A program made the translations under genes and the position numbers. The notes below the pieces were generated by a model, which saw nothing but the letters and a program-made list of their open reading frames with translations, was not told the origin of the DNA and searched no databases. Shown here piece after piece: positions 1 to 3,472 of a stretch of 5,180 nucleotides of DNA. The number at the start of each line of letters is the position of its first letter. The stretch's first letter is position 1. This DNA is from Desulfobacterales bacterium (GTDB lineage Bacteria > Desulfobacterota > Desulfobacteria > Desulfobacterales > JAFDCJ01): positions 1,586,609-1,591,788 of the forward strand of contig CP070771.1 of NCBI GenBank assembly GCA_020345785.1, in the 5' to 3' direction.

Positions 1-22
1 GGTCATAGGCAATCAGCCAAGA

Positions 23-48
23 CAGTGAACGTGAGGTGCCACTCACTG
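23..48 (-). other. Stem-loop overlapping the transporter stop codon
   Basis: CAGTGA at 23-28 pairs with TCACTG at 43-48, and GTG at 31-33 pairs with CAC at 40-42. This gives a nine-pair stem with a two-base bulge (29-30) and a six-base loop. It covers the TGA stop (45-43) of the minus-strand transporter gene, which is where a transcript-end hairpin could sit. On the minus strand it is followed by TCTTGG and not by a run of T, so it is not a canonical intrinsic terminator. It may be a 3' stabilising hairpin or chance. Confidence 0.3.
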
Positions 49-825
49 CTGCCGAGTCACGCTAAGCTTCTTCTGTGCCCAGATGGCAAGGCCCGCTCCG
101 AGCAGCAAGACTGCACCAAACCCTAATTGCATGACCTTCATCGATTCACCGAAGACAAAATGCGAGATTGCCAGTACGGCGGCCGGCTGGGCCAGGACCA
201 CTAAGGCAGGGATTGTCGCCCCGATTCGTCTCATCGCCGTGTAGTACAGCACGTGGGCCAGCGCTATGCACAGGATCGCCGAGAGTATGACAACCACCCA
301 CTGCTCTGCCCCCAAGCCTGCGCAATCTCCAAGATCGCCGAACGCCAGCCCAAAGACCGCCAGCCCCGCTACCGTGTAGATGCTTATGGCCGAAAAGCCG
401 CTCCGCGAGTCAATGTCACGAAAGGCCATCCTCACGGAGACCGTATACACCCCCCACATAAACGCACAGGCAAGTGTGATGAGCACGCCCGTTGTCGTGC
501 CTGTCGCGGCGAAGTCTTCCTTGGAATACAGCACGCCCACCACACCACAAATCACCAGCACAAGCCCGAGCCAGAAACGCCCGCTCCGGATCAGGCCTCT
601 TTCTTCGGGAAAGCAGATAAACGAAAACGCCGCTATCCAGATGATATTCGTCTTGGTTAACAGCACCATAAAGGCCGGGTCGACATAGTAGAACGCCGTC
701 GCCCAGAGGCTCTGCATTACGATATTCGCCGCCGCCGGCAACAGCGCCCGCCGCCAGACCCTGCTATCCAACCGCTTTGCGCGGATGGAGAAGGCAAGGA
801 ACGGCAGCCAGAACACACACGCCAC
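43..825 (-). CDS. DMT/EamA-family transporter, N-terminus missing at a fusion junction
   Basis: The product is a polytopic inner-membrane protein of the drug/metabolite transporter superfamily (two EamA repeats, normally ten helices, about 290-300 residues). Substrate cannot be told from sequence. The 260 residues from a GTG at 825 show a partial first segment (about 2-16) and eight further hydrophobic segments, roughly at 27-49, 51-73, 83-101, 111-135, 142-163, 174-201, 204-226 and 229-250. Typical marks are FPEERG at 72-77 after the third segment and, in the second repeat, ALAHVLYYTAMRRIGA (188-203) followed by LAQPAAV and FGES. The frame stays open upstream to a TGA at 849-847, and the bases just before 825 read in frame as ERYSV. 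That fits the second helix of the family, so the true N-terminus (helix 1 and half of helix 2) has been lost. The upstream DNA is mtaB coding sequence. No ribosome binding site precedes 825. The C-terminus is intact. A functional product is doubtful. Confidence 0.8.
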   Translation of the reverse strand: MACVFWLPFLAFSIRAKRLDSRVWRRALLPAAANIVMQSLWATAFYYVDPAFMVLLTKTNIIWIAAFSFICFPEERGLIRSGRFWLGLVLVICGVVGVLYSKEDFAATGTTTGVLITLACAFMWGVYTVSVRMAFRDIDSRSGFSAISIYTVAGLAVFGLAFGDLGDCAGLGAEQWVVVILSAILCIALAHVLYYTAMRRIGATIPALVVLAQPAAVLAISHFVFGESMKVMQLGFGAVLLLGAGLAIWAQKKLSVTRQQ

Positions 826-1424
826 CGAATACCGCTCAGCACCACTTCATGATAGCCGGCTTCAGCCAGCCGGTTGATACTTTGCATCACTTTTGCAAGC
901 GGCATGCTGCGGCTGCTGCCCCGTGCGTAGGGTACAATACAGTATGTGCAGAAAGCATCACAGCCGTCCTGAATTTTTAAAAAGGGGCGCGTCCGGGGAG
1001 CCGTAACTGCGAGCGGCATCAGCTTGAAATCGTGATCGCTGCATATATCACGGCAGCCGGAAAACCTGAAATCTGAGGCGTCAAGGTTGGCTGAACAGAG
1101 CATGCTGCTGATGTTCTGCTTTTGCGCATGGCCGACAATCGCGCTTACCCCTGCTATCGCGTTAATCTCTTCGGGTGTGGTTTCGGCATAGCAGCCGGTT
1201 ACCAGTATGCGCGCGTGTGGATTGGCGCGAACAGCCTGGCGCACCGCCTGGCGGGACTGCATGGAGGCTTTTTGAGTCACCGTGCAGGTATTGACGATAT
1301 ACACATCTGCCGTCTCCCGATCCTCAACCGGGGACCATTCGGATTCCATTAATTCTTGGGCGATGGATTCGGACTCGGCCTGATTTACTTTGCAGCCAAG
1401 GGTTGTAATTTTGAATTTCGGCAT
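717..1424 (-). CDS. mtaB: Truncated tRNA t6A37 methylthiotransferase MtaB (N-terminal fragment)
   Basis: MtaB is a radical-SAM enzyme that converts t6A37 to ms2t6A37 in ANN-decoding tRNAs, using two [4Fe-4S] clusters. Numbering from a TTG at 1430, the MTTase N-terminal domain has its three cluster cysteines at C13 (LGCKVNQAES), C49 (VNTCTVT) and C80 (TGCYAE). The radical-SAM CxxxCxxC is C157/C161/C164 (GCDAFCTYCIVPYARG). LGCKVNQAES and CIVPYARG favour MtaB over MiaB or RimO. I place the start at the ATG at 1424-1422 (residue 3), because TTG at 1430 is a weaker start; neither has a strong ribosome binding site. Homology runs only to EVVLSGI at residue 201 (codon 830-828). The remaining 36 residues are arginine/cysteine-rich out-of-frame reading of the transporter gene, ending at 717. 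Family members are about 430 residues, so most of the radical-SAM barrel and the TRAM domain are missing and the fragment should be inactive. It lies downstream of mnmA on the same strand. Confidence 0.85.
   Translation of the reverse strand: MPKFKITTLGCKVNQAESESIAQELMESEWSPVEDRETADVYIVNTCTVTQKASMQSRQAVRQAVRANPHARILVTGCYAETTPEEINAIAGVSAIVGHAQKQNISSMLCSANLDASDFRFSGCRDICSDHDFKLMPLAVTAPRTRPFLKIQDGCDAFCTYCIVPYARGSSRSMPLAKVMQSINRLAEAGYHEVVLSGIRWRVCSGCRSLPSPSAQSGWIAGSGGGRCCRRRRIS
828..838 (-). other. Fusion junction between mtaB and the DMT transporter gene
   Basis: On the minus strand, mtaB reads correctly through GTG CTG AGC GGT ATT (VLSGI), where the family would continue with a histidine such as in GIHLG. 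In the neighbouring frame the transporter reads GAG CGG TAT TCG GTG (ERYSV), which fits helix 2 of DMT proteins. The stretch GAGCGGTATTC therefore makes sense in both genes. The break lies within or next to it and can only be placed to about ten bases. It may be a real deletion or rearrangement using short homology, or a misassembly at a short shared word. The sequence alone does not decide. Confidence 0.7.
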
Positions 1425-1471
1425 GCTCAAAAATAAAATTTTGTCGACGGTTAGGCTTATCTTCAGAGGAT

Positions 1472-1495
1472 TTTGAAAAAATTTAATTTTTCAAA
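1472..1495. repeat. Perfect 9-bp AT-rich inverted repeat
   Basis: TTTGAAAAA (1472-1480) is the exact reverse complement of TTTTTCAAA (1487-1495), with six bases ATTTAA between. It sits upstream of the mtaB start and touches the left arm of the larger palindrome at 1493. It may be the edge of that element, or a weak hairpin in the mnmA-mtaB spacer. Confidence 0.5.
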
Positions 1496-1631
1496 TTCGA
1501 AATTCGAAACAAACTCCAATTATCAAAATTCAAATGCTCCAAACGGGACAATGACAGAGCAAAAGGTAACAATAATACAGTTTTGCTTATTGGAACAGTA
1601 TAAATTTGAAATTATTTCGGATTTCGGATTT
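1493..1631. repeat. Long imperfect palindromic element with heptamer iterations (MITE/REP-like)
   Basis: The left arm 1493-1515 (two ATTCGAA units) pairs with the reverse complement of 1609-1631 (TTTCGGA units) at 18 of 23 positions. After an eight-base bulge (1516-1523), 1524-1542 pairs with 1590-1608 at 14 of 19. Inside, AGCAAAA (1558-1564) pairs perfectly with TTTTGCT (1581-1587). The whole region can form one long cruciform or hairpin. The right end iterates a seven-base unit (TTTCGGA, TTTCGGA, TTTCGAT, ATTCGGA) up to about 1645, directly against the mnmA stop. I recall similar ATTCGAAATTCG / TTTCGGATTTCG elements dispersed in environmental Desulfobacterota and Planctomycetota genomes. 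No transposase is present and I see no clear target-site duplication. It separates mnmA from mtaB and may weaken their co-transcription. Confidence 0.65.
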
Positions 1632-1645
1632 CGATATTCGGATTT

Positions 1646-1662
1646 TCAGCCCTCGGGGCTGA
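1646..1662 (-). other. Perfect 7-bp hairpin at the mnmA stop codon
   Basis: TCAGCCC (1646-1652) and GGGCTGA (1656-1662) are perfect complements around a three-base loop. The hairpin comprises the last codons and the TGA of mnmA (ISPEG-stop). On the minus strand it is followed by AAAATCC, so there is no U-tract and it is not a standard intrinsic terminator. It abuts the right edge of the palindromic element and may act as a 3' end stabiliser. Confidence 0.4.
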
Positions 1663-2713
1663 TCCATCCCCCTCCCAGTATCTCATCACCCCTGTAAAAC
1701 ACCGCCGCCTGACCGGGGGTGACGGAAGATTGGGGCGTTTTGAATCGGACAATCGCCGTTTGTTCATCCTGCGGGAAGACCGTGGAAGGTACTTCTTTAC
1801 TGCGGTAGCGTACACGCGTATACAGGTCCACGGGGGACGCCGGTTCGTCATCAGTCCAATTGATGCCCGTTATTTTGGATTCCAATGTCAGCAGATCATT
1901 TTTGGAACCGACGATCAAACGGTTGCGTTCGGTGTCCAAACGGACCACATAATACGGCTCGGCGGCCGGACAGTTGATGCCGCGCCGCTGGCCGATAGTG
2001 AACAGGTGGAGGCCTTTGTGTGTTCCGATGATCTTTCCGTCGATATCTTCGATTAATCCGGGTGTGACTTCCAGGCCTATTTGTTTAGTTAAAAAATCGC
2101 CGTAGGTGTCATGCTTGATAAAACAGACATCTTGGCTTTCTCCCCGGGTGACCGGATGCAACCCTTTTTGGGCGGCCATTTTTTTCACATCCTCCTTTTT
2201 AAATTTTCCCAATGGGAAACAGGCTTTGGCAAGCTGCTGCTGAGTCAAGCGGGCAAGAAAATAGGATTGGTCCTTTTGCGGGTCGATACCTTTAAAAAGC
2301 CGGAACTTGCCGTTTTGACCTTCTTTAATTCTGGCATAATGTCCGGTGGCCAGTTTTTGGGCCCCAAGGTTTAATGCATGGCTCAATATAGTGACGAATT
2401 TAATGCTGGGGTTGCATTGCATGCAGGGATTGGGTGTTTGGCCGCTCTGATAGGTCCGGGTGAAATAGTCGACGATTTTCTCTCGAAATTCAGATCGTAT
2501 GTCAACGATGTCGACAGGTATTCCCAGCTGTTCTCCGATTTCCAGGATATTATCTGTTTTATGGGTCCCCGGATCTTGGGCAGAGATCGAGTGGGTTTCA
2601 AATCCGGTGATAAAGTGGATCCCGATGACATGCTGTCCCTGTTCCTTTATCAAATAAGCGGACATTAACGAATCAACGCCGCCGCTTATCGCGACTGCTG
2701 TTGTTTGTCTCAT
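1646..2713 (-). CDS. mnmA: tRNA-specific 2-thiouridylase MnmA
   Basis: This cytosolic enzyme adenylates C2 of the wobble uridine in Lys, Glu and Gln tRNAs and replaces the oxygen with persulfide sulfur, giving s2U34. The protein is 355 residues, normal for the family. The N-terminal PP-loop is SGGVDS at 10-15. The catalytic pair is C100 (TPNPCMQCNPSIKF) and C197 (GESQDVCF). Other family blocks are ATGHYARI (122-129), DPQKDQSYFL (144-153), the central GLHLFTIGQRRG and the C-terminal beta-barrel ending GQAAVFYRGDEILGGG. I chose the ATG at 2713-2711 because it starts MRQTTAVAISGG, right before the PP-loop, and overlaps the upstream ferredoxin stop as ATGA (2713-2710), implying translational coupling. 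The longer open frame to 2776 would add 21 residues that are only out-of-frame ferredoxin sequence. The stretch after the PP-loop (FITGFETHSISAQDPGTHKT) differs from the common enterobacterial form, but all catalytic residues are present. Confidence 0.95.
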   Translation of the reverse strand: MRQTTAVAISGGVDSLMSAYLIKEQGQHVIGIHFITGFETHSISAQDPGTHKTDNILEIGEQLGIPVDIVDIRSEFREKIVDYFTRTYQSGQTPNPCMQCNPSIKFVTILSHALNLGAQKLATGHYARIKEGQNGKFRLFKGIDPQKDQSYFLARLTQQQLAKACFPLGKFKKEDVKKMAAQKGLHPVTRGESQDVCFIKHDTYGDFLTKQIGLEVTPGLIEDIDGKIIGTHKGLHLFTIGQRRGINCPAAEPYYVVRLDTERNRLIVGSKNDLLTLESKITGINWTDDEPASPVDLYTRVRYRSKEVPSTVFPQDEQTAIVRFKTPQSSVTPGQAAVFYRGDEILGGGWISPEG

Positions 2714-3138
2714 TCGAAAAAAGCCTGGCTGGTCGGCCTGACCTCCATGGCCCGCGGCGGGCAGGCCGGTACACACAATTCACATACGCTGCATTTTTTC
2801 TGATCGAAAATCACTTTCATTTCCGGCCGCTGAATCGCAAGGGCACCGGTCGGGCATACTGCCGTACAGGCCCCGCAATCCGTGCACTTGCGATGGTCAC
2901 GCTTGACTTCTTGGGAGGCGTTTTGAACCTGTACACCCTGTGATTCGAGAAATTTTATTCCTTCTCTAAAATTTTTTTTGGTACCCGATATTTCCAGCAC
3001 CGCCACGCCCTCCTTGCGGGGCAGGATGGTGGCATTCAGGATGTTGAACATCAGATCGTAATCCTTGGTCAGATGATATACAATCGGCTTGTGCACCTCG
3101 GTTTTGGGAAAGCGCAGGATGACAATTTTAGAATACAC
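2710..3138 (-). CDS. NIL domain-containing 2x[4Fe-4S] ferredoxin
   Basis: This is a 142-residue protein. Residues 1 to about 75 form a NIL domain, the small ferredoxin-like fold also found at the C-terminus of MetN methionine transporters (here FPKTEVHKPIVYHL at 10-23 and ATILPRKEGVAVLEISG at 36-52). A bacterial-type ferredoxin follows, with two CxxCxxCxxxCP motifs: C85/C88/C91/C95 and C116/C119/C122/C126. There is no signal peptide, so it is cytosolic. In anaerobes and methanogens, NIL-ferredoxins are associated with sulfide-dependent homocysteine synthesis (with DUF39 proteins). Here the partner is mnmA, whose ATG overlaps this stop, so a role in sulfur or electron supply to tRNA thiolation is my inference. 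The start is GTG at 3138-3136, chosen because GGAGG lies six bases upstream. It is the first gene of the minus-strand operon, behind a good promoter. Confidence 0.9.
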   Translation of the reverse strand: MYSKIVILRFPKTEVHKPIVYHLTKDYDLMFNILNATILPRKEGVAVLEISGTKKNFREGIKFLESQGVQVQNASQEVKRDHRKCTDCGACTAVCPTGALAIQRPEMKVIFDQKKCSVCELCVPACPPRAMEVRPTSQAFFE

Positions 3139-3144
3139 ACCGAA

Positions 3145-3149
3145 CCTCC
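3145..3149 (-). promoter_or_regulatory. Ribosome binding site of the NIL-ferredoxin gene
   Basis: The minus strand reads GGAGG at 3149-3145, then six bases, then GTG at 3138. Strength and spacing are near ideal and fix this non-ATG start. It is the only strong Shine-Dalgarno site in the window; mnmA downstream has none and relies on stop/start overlap. Confidence 0.8.
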
Positions 3150-3172
3150 GCGTTTCAAATGAGTTTACAATT

Positions 3173-3190
3173 AAGGGTCTGAAGCCCCTT
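3173..3190. promoter_or_regulatory. Imperfect dyad at the predicted transcription start of the NIL-ferredoxin operon
   Basis: On the plus strand, AAGGG (3173-3177) and CCCTT (3186-3190) face each other across an eight-base centre. On the minus strand this begins immediately after the -10 box and spans the predicted +1 (about 3185). It could be an operator or a short 5' hairpin in the leader. The pairing is only five base pairs, so chance is not excluded. Confidence 0.3.
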
Positions 3191-3191
3191 T

Positions 3192-3220
3192 ACTCTAATG
3201 GTAAATAAATTTTATGTCAA
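3192..3220 (-). promoter_or_regulatory. Sigma70-type promoter for the NIL-ferredoxin/mnmA operon
   Basis: On the minus strand there is a perfect TTGACA (3220-3215), a 17-base AT-rich spacer (3214-3198) and TAGAGT (3197-3192), which matches TATAAT at four of six positions. The predicted start of transcription is near 3185, giving a leader of about 47 bases before GTG at 3138. Orientation, spacing and distance all fit the downstream gene. Confidence 0.7.
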
Positions 3221-3250
3221 CACTGAGAGAAGGTGCTAATTTCAAAAATC

Positions 3251-3326
3251 AGCGACCACCAGCCGAGCTGGGGGTATGAGGAAGGTCCCTGGAAGGGGCC
3301 GAGGCCACGCTCTGCCAGTGGTCTCT
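3251..3326. other. GC-rich structured element of unknown nature, with two alternative folds
   Basis: By hand count 51 of 76 bases are G or C, against 33 of the preceding 100 and 35 of the following 100. Fold A is one long hairpin. AGC-GACCAC (3251-3259) pairs with GTGGTC-TCT (3318-3326), then GC and GAGC (3262-3263, 3265-3268) pair with GC and GCTC (3314-3315, 3309-3312), then TGG (3269-3271) with CCA (3305-3307), topped by GGTCCC (3284-3289) with GGGGCC (3295-3300) round a five-base loop. Fold B is three hairpins: 3255-3263 with 3267-3275 (one mismatch, triloop CGA), the same GGTCCC/GGGGCC hairpin, and GGCCAC (3303-3308) with GTGGTC (3318-3323). GACCAC and GGCCAC compete for one partner. It lies between two divergent promoters and upstream of both, so neither transcribes it. 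It matches no RNA family I can recall and its strand is unknown. It could be a small RNA, a protein-binding site or a REP-like repeat. Confidence 0.5.
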
Positions 3327-3350
3327 TAAAACAGTACCAAATTAAGTCTG

Positions 3351-3379
3351 TTGATTCCTTTGTGATTTTAGCTTATTAT
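3351..3379 (+). promoter_or_regulatory. Sigma70-type promoter for the acyltransferase/hydrolase gene
   Basis: TTGATT (3351-3356; four of six to TTGACA), exactly 17 bases, then TATTAT (3374-3379; five of six to TATAAT). The predicted start of transcription is near 3386, leaving a leader of about 87 bases before the ATG at 3473. It is divergent from the minus-strand promoter, whose -35 lies about 130 bases away. Confidence 0.65.
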
Positions 3380-3387
3380 TCTAGTTA

Positions 3388-3415
3388 GTGCTCGAATTTT
3401 GCGCCTAAATTGCAC
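3388..3415 (+). promoter_or_regulatory. Leader stem-loop with direct repeats TTGCRCCT
   Basis: GTGC (3388-3391) pairs with GCAC (3412-3415), and AATTT (3395-3399) with AAATT (3407-3411). This makes a nine-pair stem with a three-base bulge at the very 5' end of the predicted transcript. The region also has two direct repeats, TTGCGCCT (3399-3406) and TTGCACCT (3410-3417), offset by 11 bases, about one helical turn, just downstream of the predicted start. Such sites can be operators. No known regulator is recognised. Confidence 0.3.
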
Positions 3416-3430
3416 CTGCAGCGTTTGAGG

Positions 3431-3447
3431 TTCCTTTCTCAGGAAAG
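3431..3447 (+). other. Small hairpin in the leader of the acyltransferase/hydrolase gene
   Basis: CTTTC (3434-3438) pairs with GAAAG (3443-3447) around TCAG; alternatively TTCCT (3431-3435) pairs with AGGAA (3441-3445). It ends in an A-rich stretch and lies ten bases upstream of the likely ribosome binding site. It is weak and possibly incidental. Confidence 0.25.
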
Positions 3448-3457
3448 TTAAAAAGAT

Positions 3458-3462
3458 AAGGG
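3458..3462 (+). promoter_or_regulatory. Weak ribosome binding site for the acyltransferase/hydrolase gene
   Basis: AAGGG at 3458-3462 lies ten bases before the ATG at 3473, longer than optimal. It supports this ATG, which also puts the first catalytic block at residue 43, as expected for the family. Confidence 0.45.
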
Positions 3463-3472
3463 CATTTCGCTA

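Noticed and set aside
253..688. Plus-strand open frames inside the transporter region
   Set aside because: Antisense shadows of a gene with clear EamA homology. They have low-complexity, charged composition and no recognisable domain.
1646..1662. Intrinsic terminator after mnmA
   Set aside because: The stem is perfect, but on the transcribed strand it is followed by AAAATCC with no T-run, so I list it only as a hairpin.
1473..1697. Open frame of 74 codons on the plus strand beginning MKKFNFSNSKFETNSN
   Set aside because: It is a translation of the palindromic heptamer repeat and then of the antisense of mnmA. The Asn/Ser/Phe-rich, SDFGFRYSDF-like composition comes from the ATTCGAA/TTTCGGA units, not from coding selection.
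2714..2776. Longer N-terminus for MnmA starting at 2776
   Set aside because: The extra 21 residues are out-of-frame ferredoxin coding sequence with no family counterpart. The ATG at 2713 starts right before the PP-loop and overlaps the upstream stop.
3276..3308. Possible SRP (4.5S) or RNase P RNA because of GGTCCCTGGAAGGGGCC and GAGGAAGGTCC-like words
   Set aside because: The GGAA falls in a loop closed differently from SRP helix 8, the SRP AGCA asymmetric loop is absent, and the RNase P core words GAGGAAAGTCC and ACAGAA do not occur in the right arrangement.
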